Positions 27,431 to 37,300 of a stretch of 64,000 nucleotides of DNA are shown piece after piece (position 1 is the stretch's first letter; each line of letters starts with the position of its first letter). Origin of the DNA: CAVQND01 sp049518415. GTDB lineage: Bacteria; Verrucomicrobiota; Verrucomicrobiia; Limisphaerales; UBA8199. The translations under genes were made by a program, and so were the position numbers. The notes beneath the pieces are model-generated. The model made no database searches. It was given only the letters and a program-made list of their open reading frames with translations, and was not told where the DNA came from. Location of the stretch: contig JBEKRX010000038.1 of assembly GCA_049518415.1 (NCBI GenBank), positions 23,998-87,997 on the forward strand, in the 5' to 3' direction.

Positions 27431-29230
27431 ATGTGCGACCGCCTGCCAACACGAAGAACCGCTCGGGGACACCCTCCTGGTGCTCCAAGCCTAGATTCTT
27501 CTTTCCATGAACCGGCAGGTAGTGGGGCAGGCGTCCCGCCTGCCACCCGGGCGTCGTCTAGCGCAGCCGGCTCGGCGGCGGGTTCGGGCGGCGTCTCGCC
27601 GGCCGGGGGAACACGGCGCGAGACGCCCCCTGAACTCGCAGGGGAGGAGGCCTGCGCTACTCACCCGGGCCGGTTCCTGGTCTCAAGGGGCGGCCGAGTG
27701 GCGGCTCTGGCCGGCGCCGGGCTGATGCTCTGGTTGGGGGCGGTGGATGTGCCGGGAGTCGCAGCGGCCGGGGCCGAATCGGCGCCCAAGGCGGGGCGGG
27801 CGCCGCGGCTGTGGCCGGACTACACGGGCGTGGTCATTCCGCCGAATATCGCGCCGCTGAACTTCAAGGTGCAAGAACCTGGCGCTCGCTATCGGGTCGA
27901 GATTTACTCGGCCCGGGGCGAGCGGATTGCCCTGGCGAGCCGAAGCCCTTCCATCCGCATCCCGGCCGAGAAGTGGAAGGCCCTGTTGCGGGCCAACGCC
28001 GGGCAGTGGCTTTGCCTGGAGGTATCAGTCCAGGATTCGCAGGATCAATGGAAGCGGTTTGAGGCCGTAACCAATTCGATTGCGCGGGAGGAGATTGACC
28101 GCTGCCTGGTCTATCGCCTGCTCCAGCCGCTCTACAGTCTCTACGTCAATCTGGGGCTTTATCAGCGCGACCTGGAGTCTTTCGCGGAGCGGGCGGTGCT
28201 CGAGAACGGTAAGATCGACAAGAACTGCCTGAATTGCCACACGCCGCTCAACCACCGCGCCGACACCTTTGCCTTTCACACGCGCTCCTCGCAAAAGTTG
28301 CAGCCGATGATCCTGGTCCTGTCCAACCAGGTAGCGCGGGTGGACAAGACGATGGGCTACCTGTCCTGGCACCCCAGTGGGCGGCTGCTGGCCTTTTCGG
28401 CCAATAAACTCAACCTGTTCTATCACACGCGCGGCGAGACGCGGGACGTTTTTGACGCGCGCTCGAACCTGGGCATCTACCGGATGGATTCCAACACGGT
28501 GGTCGTGCCCCCGGCGCTGGCGCTGCCGGACCGCAATGAAACCTGGCCGTCGTGGTCGCCCGATGGCCGCTATCTCTACTACTGCAGCGCGCCGCGTCTG
28601 GCGGTGGAACAGTTCCGGCAGGTCCGCTACGACCTCATGCGCATCAGCTATGACCTGGACCGCGACCAGTGGGGAGAGCCGGAGATGCTCCTCTCAACCC
28701 AGCAGAGCGGCTTAAGCGCCGCCCAGCCCAGAGTGTCGCCGGATGGACGGTGTCTTTTGTTCTGCCTTTCGAGGTACGGCAACTTCCCCATCTACCAGCC
28801 CAGCAGCGATCTCTACGCCATGGACCTGAGCACCCGGCAGTGCCGGCGGTTGGGCATCAACAGCGACCAGGCCGATACGTGGCATTGTTGGTCCAGCAAC
28901 GGCCGCTGGGTGGTCTTCAGCAGCAAGCGGCTGGACGGGCTATTTGCCCGGCCCTTCTTCAGCTACGTGGATGACCAGGGCCAGTTCTACAAACCGTTCC
29001 TGCTGCCGCAAGCCGACCCAGCCTTCTACGATTCGTTCCCCAAGACCTTCAATGTGCCGGAACTGGTCCAGGGACCCATCACCGTCCAGGAGAGCGACCT
29101 GGCCAGGGCGGTCCTCAAGCCGCTCAAAGTACTCTCGCCCAAAGGCGAGACGCGCCCCCCGGCGCCGGACCAGCCCGCCGCGACCGGGGCGAGCGAGGCG
29201 CAGGAGGGCTACCGGCAGGCCCCCAAGTGA
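27431..29230 (+). CDS. PD40/TolB-like beta-propeller protein with a CxxCH haem-type motif
   Basis: A 599-residue reading frame. Secreted sequence begins near residue 85 with GGRVAALAGAGLMLWLGAV, then an N-terminal beta domain, a single NCLNCHTPLNH motif near residue 266 suited to covalent haem c, and PD40-type propeller blades (YLSWHPSGRLLAFSANK, TWPSWSPDGRYLYYC, QPRVSPDGRCLLFCLS, WHCWSSNGRWVVFSS). It may scaffold or sense with the two upstream genes. The first 80 codons are odd: they run through a palindromic repeat, so the natural start is unclear. An ATG at 27507 lies just before the repeat but is out of frame with the downstream coding sequence. Confidence 0.65.
   Translation: MCDRLPTRRTARGHPPGAPSLDSSFHEPAGSGAGVPPATRASSSAAGSAAGSGGVSPAGGTRRETPPELAGEEACATHPGRFLVSRGGRVAALAGAGLMLWLGAVDVPGVAAAGAESAPKAGRAPRLWPDYTGVVIPPNIAPLNFKVQEPGARYRVEIYSARGERIALASRSPSIRIPAEKWKALLRANAGQWLCLEVSVQDSQDQWKRFEAVTNSIAREEIDRCLVYRLLQPLYSLYVNLGLYQRDLESFAERAVLENGKIDKNCLNCHTPLNHRADTFAFHTRSSQKLQPMILVLSNQVARVDKTMGYLSWHPSGRLLAFSANKLNLFYHTRGETRDVFDARSNLGIYRMDSNTVVVPPALALPDRNETWPSWSPDGRYLYYCSAPRLAVEQFRQVRYDLMRISYDLDRDQWGEPEMLLSTQQSGLSAAQPRVSPDGRCLLFCLSRYGNFPIYQPSSDLYAMDLSTRQCRRLGINSDQADTWHCWSSNGRWVVFSSKRLDGLFARPFFSYVDDQGQFYKPFLLPQADPAFYDSFPKTFNVPELVQGPITVQESDLARAVLKPLKVLSPKGETRPPAPDQPAATGASEAQEGYRQAPK
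27519..27660. repeat. Palindromic repeat element inside the 5' end of the PD40 gene
   Basis: The ends are imperfect inverted repeats: GTAGTGGGGCAGGCGTCC (27519-27536) against GGAGGCCTGCGCTAC (27646-27660). Inside, GGCGTCTCG (27590-27598) pairs with CGAGACGCC (27619-27627). The nested-palindrome layout resembles REP-like elements. Removing about 140 bp here would join ATG 27507 in frame to the signal-peptide coding sequence. Confidence 0.6.
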
Positions 29231-29251
29231 ATTCCCGTGACTTTTTAGATT

Positions 29252-30277
29252 ATGAAAACCTTCAGTCGGCTCAACCGCCGCAATTTCCTGCAGAAATCCG
29301 GCCTCTTGGGCGCAGCCATCGCCGTAAGGCCGATGGGCCTGCCCGGGTGGTCGGCTCAATCCACGGCGGACCGGAAGCCCACCCAGCCGCTCCCGGTCAT
29401 TCTGGCCACCGACATCGGTGATGACATCGATGATACATGGGCTTTGGGTCTGCTGCTCAAATGCCCGGAGCTGGACCTGAAACTGGTGGTGACCGAATAC
29501 GGCAAAGCGCACTACCGGGCCAGGCTGCTGGCCAAATTCCTGCAGGCGACCGGCCATGCCGGCGTGCCGATCGCCGTCGGGCCGGATGTGGAACCGCGCG
29601 GCGAGGGGGGCCAGGCGGCCTGGGTGAAGGATTACGACTTGCGCTCCTATCCTGGCAAAATCCACCCAGAGGGCGTCCAGGCCCTGGTTGAGACGATCAT
29701 GCAATCCCGCAAACCCGTGACGCTCATCTGCATCGGTCCGATGCCCAATGTGGCGGCGGCTCTGGCCCGCGAGCCGCGCATCGCCAAACGCGCCCGCTTT
29801 GTGGGCATGGATGGCAGTGTCCGGCTCGGCTACGGAGGCTCAAAAACCATCTCGGCCGAATGGAACGTCAAGGCGGCCGTTAAGGCCGCCCAGCAAGTCC
29901 TCTCGGCCCCCTGGGACATTACGATCACTCCCCTGGACACCTGCGGGCTGGTCACCCTCGAGGGCCAGCGCTATCGCCGGCTGCTCGAGGCCATCGACCC
30001 GGTCGCCTCGACCATCATCCAAAACTACCGGCTCTGGAGCCGCAGCAATAACAGCCAGGGCGAGGCCGAACGCCGTTCCAGCGTCCTGTTCGATACCGTC
30101 GCGGTCTATCTCGCCTTCAGCCAGTTGCTCTGCAAGATGGAACGGCTGGGCCTCCGCGTCTCGGACGAGGGCTACACCCTCCTTGACGACCACGCCAAGC
30201 GCATGAACGTGGCCACCGAATGGAAAAGCCTGGACGGCTACCGCGATTTCCTGGTCAACCGCCTAGTCGGCCCTTGA
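29252..30277 (+). CDS. Exported nucleoside hydrolase-like protein
   Basis: A 341-residue protein with a twin-arginine signal (LNRRNFLQKSGLLGAAIAV) and the calcium-binding aspartate cluster of nucleoside hydrolases, TDIGDDIDDTWAL (53-65). The family's second half is present as VTLICIGPMPNVAAAL and RFVGMDGSVRLGYGG, with PLDTCGLVTL later. Nucleoside hydrolases cut the N-glycosidic bond of ribonucleosides. Exported Verrucomicrobiota members may act on other glycosides, so the substrate is open. The gene begins 21 bp after the PD40 stop and may be last in that operon; a terminator follows. Confidence 0.78.
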   Translation: MKTFSRLNRRNFLQKSGLLGAAIAVRPMGLPGWSAQSTADRKPTQPLPVILATDIGDDIDDTWALGLLLKCPELDLKLVVTEYGKAHYRARLLAKFLQATGHAGVPIAVGPDVEPRGEGGQAAWVKDYDLRSYPGKIHPEGVQALVETIMQSRKPVTLICIGPMPNVAAALAREPRIAKRARFVGMDGSVRLGYGGSKTISAEWNVKAAVKAAQQVLSAPWDITITPLDTCGLVTLEGQRYRRLLEAIDPVASTIIQNYRLWSRSNNSQGEAERRSSVLFDTVAVYLAFSQLLCKMERLGLRVSDEGYTLLDDHAKRMNVATEWKSLDGYRDFLVNRLVGP

Positions 30278-30318
30278 GCGAGGCGCTAATTCCAATTCGC
30301 GTTCAGGATGGCACAAAT

Positions 30319-30345
30319 CCGCCGACGTATTCGGCGGTTCTTTTT
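30319..30345 (+). terminator. Intrinsic terminator after nucleoside hydrolase
   Basis: The stem CCGCCGA / TCGGCGG with loop CGTAT is followed by TTCTTTTT. It lies 42 bp after the stop codon. A related GACGTATTCGGC sequence recurs at 58052-58063, so this hairpin is also part of a dispersed repeat. Confidence 0.75.
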
Positions 30346-30459
30346 CGCGCAGACGGCGCTGCTCGCACCTCATCCCGACAGGTCGGGAGGGATATGCGCC
30401 TCGTTCGCGCCTCGCCAGAGGCCCAGAGTCCTGCGCGCCTTTCGGTAACGGCCTCATTG

Positions 30460-30545
30460 GGCGACGCCAACGGCGTCAGGTCATACCAGCCTGGGGCAAC
30501 GCCCCAGGACAGGTGTAAGAAAACACGATAGAGCGCCAACGGCGC
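30460..30545. repeat. Cluster of AAC-triloop palindromes
   Basis: Consecutive hairpins: GACGCC-AAC-GGCGTC (30463-30477), CCTGGGGC-AAC-GCCCCAGG (30490-30508), GTGT/ACAC (30513-30526) and GCGCC-AAC-GGCGC (30533-30545). Three of the four share an AAC loop. This fills much of the gene-free stretch 30346-30682, in which I see no coding sequence. Confidence 0.7.
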
Positions 30546-30682
30546 GATTCATGGGCTCTTCCCCGCGACTTGCATACCCCGGCCCCGTGGTTCAGTCCCA
30601 GACGTATCGTTCGTCGAATTCTATTACCTGGCTGAGCGATTGGGGCGGCGCCTGCAGCCTCTCCCACGCCAGCGATGACAGG

Positions 30683-33076
30683 TCAATAGATCAAGTACTT
30701 AGCCCTGACTTTAAGGAACTCATCCAGGTTTTTGTGCCAGGCGGCGCGGATGTCCTTGAGCGGCTTGTGGGCTTTGAGGGCGTCGAGGGTCGGTTGGTCC
30801 AGGAGCAAGTGCTTCATTTTGTCAGGGTCAAAATCCTTGGGGTAGAGGCGGTAAAGGGTTTCGGCGAGCTGGAGGCCCAGGTCCACCACGTTGCACCGGT
30901 CGCGGTCGGTGAGCAGGATGTACACGCCGCGGCAAAGCCGGCCCTGGTGAACGCTGGCGGTGGGCGTGAAGCGGATGGGCACAAAGCACAGGCCGGGCAG
31001 AGCCGCGTCGTTCAACTCCTCGGCCAGTTTCACATCGTCGATGTAAGGCGCCCCGACCACTTCGAAGGGGGTATCGGTGCCGCGCCCGACCGAGAGGGCG
31101 CTTTCGAGCAGGCCGACGCCCGGATAAAGGATGGCCTCGGTCAGATTGCGCATGTTCGGGGAGGGGTTGCTCCACGGCAGGCCGGTCTGGTCCAGCCACA
31201 AATCGCGCCGCCAGTTTTCCAGGGGAATGACCGTTAAATCGGCGTGGCAGTGGCGTTCCGCGTTGAACATCTGCGCCAGTTCCCCAATGGTCATGGCGTA
31301 GCGCAACGGCACCAGATGGTAGCCGACAAAGCTGGGGTTGCCCATGAGCACCGGGCCGTCAATCGTCACGCCATTGAGCGGGTTGACGCGATCGAGCACG
31401 AAATATTTCTTTCCGTTGGCGGCGGCGGCCTCCATGACCTTGGCCATGGTGGCGGTATAGGTGTAGAAGCGGCAGCCGATGTCCTGGATGTCGAACACGA
31501 GCGCGTCCAGTTCCTTGAGTTGGTCCGACTTGGGCTCGAACCGCTCGCCGTAGAGGCTATAGACCGGCAGCCCGGTCGGCCCATCCACGCTGTCGCCGAC
31601 GCGCTCATCCAGCACGCCGCGAAGGCCATGCTCGGGGCTGAACAGGGCCTTGAGCTGGACGCCCGGGGCGTGCTGGAGCAGGTCAATGGTCGGATTGCGC
31701 TGCCGATCCTGGCCGGTGTGATTGGTCACCAGGCCGAGGCGCAGCCCCTTAAGCGGCGCGAAATTCTGCTTTACCAGCACATCAATCCCGTTGAGCGTCC
31801 TGGCCTGCGGCAGGCGCGGCTCGGGGCTGGCCGGCCGGGCCGGGGGCGCGTCGGCTTCCGGCGGCGGCGCCAGCGCGGCGGGCACATAGACAAAATTGAA
31901 GTCGCTGATCGCCTCCGCCGCCAGCGTGCCGAGCGTGGCCCGCAAAGGACCCACATTGCCGCTCTCCTGCGGGTGATTGCGATTGGAGAGAAAGATGACG
32001 AAGCTCTGCGAAAAGGGATCGAGCCAGAGCGAGGCGCCCGTCCAGCCCGTGTGGCCGTAAGAGCCAAGCGGGAAGTATTTCCCGCGCGGCCCGCTGTAGC
32101 CCGAATAGATGTCCCAGCCCAGCCCCCGGCGCACCGGGAGGGATTCGGGGGTCTGCACGCTGGTCATCAGGCGGACCGTCTGCGGCTTGAAGATGCGCAC
32201 ACGGTCGAGCGCGCCCTCGTGCAGGAGCATCCGCGCATACCGCGCCAGGTCCGCCGCGGTCGTGAACAACCCGGCATGGCCGGCGACACCGCCCATGTGG
32301 CGGGCGGTCGGGTCGTGCACCACCCCCCGCCAGGGTTGGCCGTTCGCCACCTCGGTCGGGGCGATGCGCGCCCGCTTCGATTGGGGCGGCAGATACGCGG
32401 TGTCGACCATTTTCAACGGCCGGTAAATCTCGCGGTCCACAAACTCCTGGAGCGGGGTGTGGCTGACCCGCTGGACGATCTCGCCCAGCAGGAAGAAATT
32501 GACGTCGCTGTAGCGAAAGGCCGTGCCGGGGGCGCTCAGGAGCTTCTCGGCGGAGGCCTTCTGAATGGCGGCTTGCTGCCCGTGCCAGTCGGTTCGCGTC
32601 TCGATGTCCCCGCGGAGGCCCGAGGTGTGCGTCAGCAGTTGGCGGACCGTAATGGCCTCCTTGCCGTCGCCCTTGAATTCCGGGAGGTAGGTCTGGACCC
32701 GCTCGTCGAGTTTTAGCTGGCCGCGCTCGGCGAGCAGCATCACGGCCGGCGTGCAGGCGGCCACTTTGGTCAGCGAGGCCACATCGAAAATCGTGTCCTC
32801 GGTCATCGGCTCGGCCGCCGGGACCAGGGCGCGGAGGCCATAGGCCTTGTGGTAGCTGGCCCCGCGATGCTCGAACCACAAAACCCCGCCCGGGCACCTT
32901 TTCTCGGCCACCGCCTGAGCAATGGCGGCGTCCATCTCCGCAAGCTTCTCGGGCCGGAACACGGGTTGGGCGGCCGACGCTGGCGGCGGGGTGGTCTTGC
33001 AGGAGGAAAGGCAAAGGAGCATCACAGCCAGACTGACCACACCCAAGCCAAGGACCAACGCGCGCAACTGTTTCAT
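30683..33076 (-). CDS. Lipoprotein fusion: beta-lactamase-fold serine hydrolase + NamZ-type exo-muramidase (DUF1343)
   Basis: A 797-residue protein. A lipoprotein signal has Cys26 (LLCLSSC). Residues about 45-400 form a class C/S12 serine hydrolase domain with nucleophile motif S101-LT-K104, Y189-SDVN and an HTGW motif. Residues about 425-797 match DUF1343/NamZ (LVTNHTGQDRQRNPTIDLL, FSPEHGLRGVLDERVGDSVD, LVFDIQDIGCRFYTYTATM), the family of Bacillus exo-N-acetylmuramidase, GH171. In Bacillus, namZ and a beta-lactamase-fold gene (amiE/ybbE) are separate neighbours; here they are one polypeptide, consistent with peptidoglycan recycling in the periplasm. Both sets of motifs look intact. Confidence 0.85.
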   Translation of the reverse strand: MKQLRALVLGLGVVSLAVMLLCLSSCKTTPPPASAAQPVFRPEKLAEMDAAIAQAVAEKRCPGGVLWFEHRGASYHKAYGLRALVPAAEPMTEDTIFDVASLTKVAACTPAVMLLAERGQLKLDERVQTYLPEFKGDGKEAITVRQLLTHTSGLRGDIETRTDWHGQQAAIQKASAEKLLSAPGTAFRYSDVNFFLLGEIVQRVSHTPLQEFVDREIYRPLKMVDTAYLPPQSKRARIAPTEVANGQPWRGVVHDPTARHMGGVAGHAGLFTTAADLARYARMLLHEGALDRVRIFKPQTVRLMTSVQTPESLPVRRGLGWDIYSGYSGPRGKYFPLGSYGHTGWTGASLWLDPFSQSFVIFLSNRNHPQESGNVGPLRATLGTLAAEAISDFNFVYVPAALAPPPEADAPPARPASPEPRLPQARTLNGIDVLVKQNFAPLKGLRLGLVTNHTGQDRQRNPTIDLLQHAPGVQLKALFSPEHGLRGVLDERVGDSVDGPTGLPVYSLYGERFEPKSDQLKELDALVFDIQDIGCRFYTYTATMAKVMEAAAANGKKYFVLDRVNPLNGVTIDGPVLMGNPSFVGYHLVPLRYAMTIGELAQMFNAERHCHADLTVIPLENWRRDLWLDQTGLPWSNPSPNMRNLTEAILYPGVGLLESALSVGRGTDTPFEVVGAPYIDDVKLAEELNDAALPGLCFVPIRFTPTASVHQGRLCRGVYILLTDRDRCNVVDLGLQLAETLYRLYPKDFDPDKMKHLLLDQPTLDALKAHKPLKDIRAAWHKNLDEFLKVRAKYLIY

Positions 33077-33213
33077 GAGTCCCGATTAAATCTGTGCCCG
33101 GCGAATTCGACAACTGGATTCTGGGGGACGTGGCGGGGGCCGGGCGCAGGTTAGATTATTCGGGCCGGGGTTAATTGCTTGCTGCGCGAGGACGGCTCGG
33201 TTACCCAGGAACG

Positions 33214-33981
33214 GTGCGAAACCTGTCGCGACCGCGCGCGGCCCAACAGATAGAGTTGCCTTTGGGGCCGGCGCCGCCCGAGGCGGCGGCCGAAGATTGG
33301 CTGCTGGCCGGCGCGCGGCGCGTGCGTTTGCGCCTGGTCCGCAATCGCCGCGCGCGCCGATACGTCCTGCGGCTGGGCCCGGATGGCGCGGCCCGCGTGA
33401 CCATTCCGCGCGGCGGCTCCATCGCCGAGGCCAGGCAATTCGCCCACCGGAACGCGGCCTGGGTCGAGGAAGAACTGCTGCGGCTGGCCAGCCGGCCTTC
33501 AGGGCCGAGGGCCTGGCGGGTCGGGACGGAAATCGTTTTCCGCGGCGAACCGGTCCGGCTGGAGACCGGCGGCAACGGCCAGAGCGGCGGCGTCCGCTTC
33601 GGCGACCAGAGCCTGGGTGTCCCGGATGCCGCCGGCGACCTGCGGGCGGCCGTGGAGCGGCATCTCTGGCAACTGGCGGCGCGGGAATTGCCCGCCCGGC
33701 TGCTGGAACTGGCCGCCGCGCACCAGATTCCGGCGCCGCGGGTGAGGGTGCGCAACCAGCGCTCGCGGTGGGGTTCCTGCTCCCGGCGCGGCACCATCTC
33801 CCTGAACTGGCGCCTGGTGCAGACGCCCCCCTGGGTGCGCGACTACCTCATCCTGCACGAACTGGCGCATCTGCGCGAGATGAACCACTCGCGCCGCTTC
33901 TGGGGCGAGGTGGCCCGGCTTTGCCCTGAATTCGCCGAGGCCGAAGGCTGGCTCAAAAAGCACTCGGGGCTGTTGCGATAG
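33214..33981 (+). CDS. YgjP-like M48-family metallopeptidase (SprT/WLM type)
   Basis: A 255-residue protein. The N-terminal part has RRVRLRLVRNRRARRYVLRL and TIPRGGSIAEARQFAHRNAA. The C-terminal zinc site is HELAHLREMNHSRRFW, where the HExxH-type motif reads H-E-L-A-H and a third His lies downstream, preceded by RNQRSRWGSCSRRGTISLNW. This is the YgjP/DUF45 family, often found next to restriction or housekeeping genes, with uncertain substrates. GTG 33214 was preferred because AGGA lies 5 bp upstream; TTG 33175 is an alternative. It is divergent from the NamZ fusion. Confidence 0.82.
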   Translation: MRNLSRPRAAQQIELPLGPAPPEAAAEDWLLAGARRVRLRLVRNRRARRYVLRLGPDGAARVTIPRGGSIAEARQFAHRNAAWVEEELLRLASRPSGPRAWRVGTEIVFRGEPVRLETGGNGQSGGVRFGDQSLGVPDAAGDLRAAVERHLWQLAARELPARLLELAAAHQIPAPRVRVRNQRSRWGSCSRRGTISLNWRLVQTPPWVRDYLILHELAHLREMNHSRRFWGEVARLCPEFAEAEGWLKKHSGLLR

Positions 33982-34072
33982 GACGCAAACAAGGTTTTTG
34001 GCAGTCTCATTAGCCCCCCGTCTCACGGGTTCAGTCGAGGCCACCCCGCTCGCGCCGAGCGTGCTAAGCGCC

Positions 34073-34207
34073 CGTGCAAAAACAAATTCCGATTTTCTCC
34101 AACCCGGAGGGTTGGTAGAAAGTAGCCGGTGGTCGTTCAGGGTAAAGGGGGAACGACCACCGGGCTCCCGATTCCGAATCGGGACCTTCGAAACTTGTTT
34201 TTGCATG
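34073..34207. mobile_element. MITE-like element, CGTGCAAAAA family
   Basis: The left end CGTGCAAAAACAAATTCCGA (34073-34092) and the right end at 34188-34207 are inverted repeats with 17 of 20 identities. Inside are the palindromes AACCCGGAGGGTT and TCCCGATTCCGAATCGGGA (34166-34184). A third, direct end-like copy lies at 34221-34243. No transposase. It occupies the gene-free stretch 33982-34327. Confidence 0.6.
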
Positions 34208-34327
34208 AACCCTATGGGCTCGTGCAAAAAATAAATTCCGAGAACAGTGGAGGATTTCGCCGATTTGCCCCTGCGCTGCTCAGGAGAGGCGGCGACCAGT
34301 GCGTGAAATGGGCGGGCTGACGATGGT

Positions 34328-37300
34328 TCATGGCTCGACCATGCTCGCCGCGGCGGCGCCTTCGGCCGGCGCTGGCCGCTTGAGCCGGCGCGAACGCCAG
34401 AGGTAGAAAATCGGCGGATAGACGGCCAGTTCCATCACGGTCGAGGTCACCACGCCGCCGATCATCGGCGTGGCGATGCGTTTCATCACGTCGGCGCCGG
34501 TGCCGTGGCTCCAGAGGATGGGCATCAGGCCGCCGATAATGACGCTGGCGGTCATGGCTTTGGGGCGAACCCGCTTGACCGCGCCATGATAGATGGCGTC
34601 GCGCAAGTCGGCCAGGTTGCGCATCCGCCCCTTGTTCTGCCAGTCGGCATAGGCGAGGTCGAGGTAGAGGAGCATGACGACGCCGGTCTCGGCGTCGAGG
34701 CCGGCCAGGGCGATAATGCCGACCCAGACGGCGACGCTTAAGTTGTAGTGAAGCAAGGCGAGGATGCCGATGGCCCCCACCAAGGAGAAGGGCACGGCCA
34801 GCATAACGATGGCGGTCTTGATGGCCGAACGTGTGTTCAGATAAATGATCAGGATGATGAGCAGGAGCGTGAGCGGCACGACCATCATCAGGCGCTGCTG
34901 GGCGCGAAGCATGTATTCGTACTGGCCGCTCCATAAGATATTGTAGCCGCTGGGCAGCTTGATTGTGCCTTTGGCAACGGCCTCGTTGACGGCGCGCCTC
35001 GCCATCTGGACGTAGGTGCCGACGTCAATGCCTTTGACACTCACAAAAATCCAGGCATTCGGAATGGCGGCCTCACTCTTGATGCCCATGGGGGCATGGA
35101 CGGTCTCGATTTTCGCCAGTTGGCCCAGGGGGATCTGCGCGCCAGTCGGAGCGGGCACGACGATTTCGCGCAGCGCCCCAAGGTTTTCCCGAAAATCACG
35201 GCTGTAGCGCAGGTTGACCGCGTAGCGCTCCAGGCCCTCGACCGTCGTGGTCAAGGGCATCCCGCCCAGGGCGACTTCAAGCACATCCTGGACATCGCCG
35301 ATGGTCAAGCCGTAGCGGGCGATGGCATCGCGGTCGATATCGAACTGGATGTAATTGCCGCCCATGGTTCGGTCCGCAAAGGCGCTGCGCGTGCCCGGCA
35401 CAGCCTTAACCACGGCTTCAATCTCCGAAGCGACGCGCTCCAGTTCGGCCAGGTCGGGTCCGGCGACCTTGATGCCGACCTCGGTCTTAATGCCAGTGGC
35501 CAGCATGTCGATGCGAGTCTTGATGGGCATAGTCCACGCGTTGAACAGGCCCGGGATTTGCACGGCTGCGTTCATCACGTCGGTGAGTTCGTCCGGCGTG
35601 CGGCGCCGGTGGGCGATGATGTTGCCCGCCTCGTCTTTGATGTCCACCGCCGGCCATTCTTCTTCGGGCTTGAGCATGATGGTGGTCTCGATCATGTCGA
35701 AGGGAGCGGGATCGGTGGCGGTCTCGGCCCGGCCGATTTTGCCAAAGACGTGATGGACCTCGGGGAACCGGCGGATAATCTTGTCGGTCGTTTGCAGGAC
35801 CTCGCGGGCCTTGGTGGGCGAGATGCCGGGGAAAGTCGTAGGCATGTAGAGCAGGTCGCCTTCGTAGAGCGGCGGCATGAATTCGGAGCCGATGTTCTGG
35901 TAGGGAAAATACTTGCCGACTTTGAAGGCCCATTCCTTGACTTTGCCGTCGGGCAGCAGGCGGGCGGCAAGTCTGTTCCACGGGAAAAACACCCAGACGA
36001 TCAGCACCGCGGCGGTCGTGACGACGAGCCAGCGCCATTTGATGACGAAATCAATCGCCGGATGATAGAGCCAGATGAGCAAGCGGTTGAGGGGATTTTT
36101 CTCCTCGGCGGGAATTTTTCCACGGATGAAAAAGCCCATGAGCACCGGGGCGAGTGTGATCGAGAGCAAGGCGGCGGCGCCCATCGAGTAAGTCTTGGTG
36201 AACGCCAGCGGCTTGAACAGCCGGCCCTCCTGCGCCTGCAACGTGAACACCGGCAGGAACGACACCGTGATCACCAGCAGCGAATAGAACAGCGTCGGAC
36301 CGACCTCGACCGCGGCGTCGCGGATGATGTCCCAATGCGGTTTCTTGCCCTGGTCGCGCTCGATGTGTTTGTGGGCGTTCTCGATCATGATGATGGCGGC
36401 GTCCACCATCGCGCCGATGGCGATGGCGATGCCGCCCAGCGACATGATGTTGGAGCTGATGCCCTGGCCGAACATGACCAGGAAAGACATGAGCACCGCG
36501 ATGGGCAGGATGATGATGGCCACGAGGGCGCTGCGCAGGTGCATGAGGAAGGCGATGCACACCAGGGCCACGACGAGGCTTTCCTCAAGGAGTTTTTCTT
36601 CGAGCGTCTTGACCGCGCGGTCGATGAGCGCGCTACGGTCGTAGGCGATGGTGCATTTTACATCCGGCGGCAAACCCTTCATCGCGGCGTCGAGCCTCTT
36701 CTTCACGTCGAGGATGACCTGGCGCGCGTTGGCGCCATAGCGCACGACCACGATGCCGCCGACGGTTTCGCCCTCGCCGTTCAACTCCGCGATGCCGCGC
36801 CGCATGTCCGGCCCGAGCTCCACGTTGGCGACCTGGCCAAGAAGAATCGGCACTCCCTTGTCGCCGACGCCTAGGGCGACTTTCCGCAAGTCGTCCAATT
36901 GCTGAACGTAGCCCCGCACGCGCAGGATGAATTCCTTTTCCGACAGTTCGATGGAGCGCCCGCCAACCTCGCCGTTGCTGCGCTTGACGGCCCGCGCCAC
37001 TTCCGAGATGGAGAGGTTGTAGGCCCGCAGCTTGGTCGGATCGACCGTCACCTGGTATTGCTTGACGAAACCGCCGATGGAGGCGACTTCGGACACGCCT
37101 TCAACGGACGCCAGTTGGTAGCGGAGATACCAGTCCTGCATGGAACGCAGTTCGGCGAGGTCGCGGTTGGTGGAGTTGATGGAATACATGAAGGCCCAGC
37201 CGACACCCGTGGCGTCCGGGCCGAGGGACGGCGTGACGTTTTGGGGCAAGCGTCCGCTCATTCCGCTCAGATACTCCAGCACGCGGCTGCGCGCCCAATA

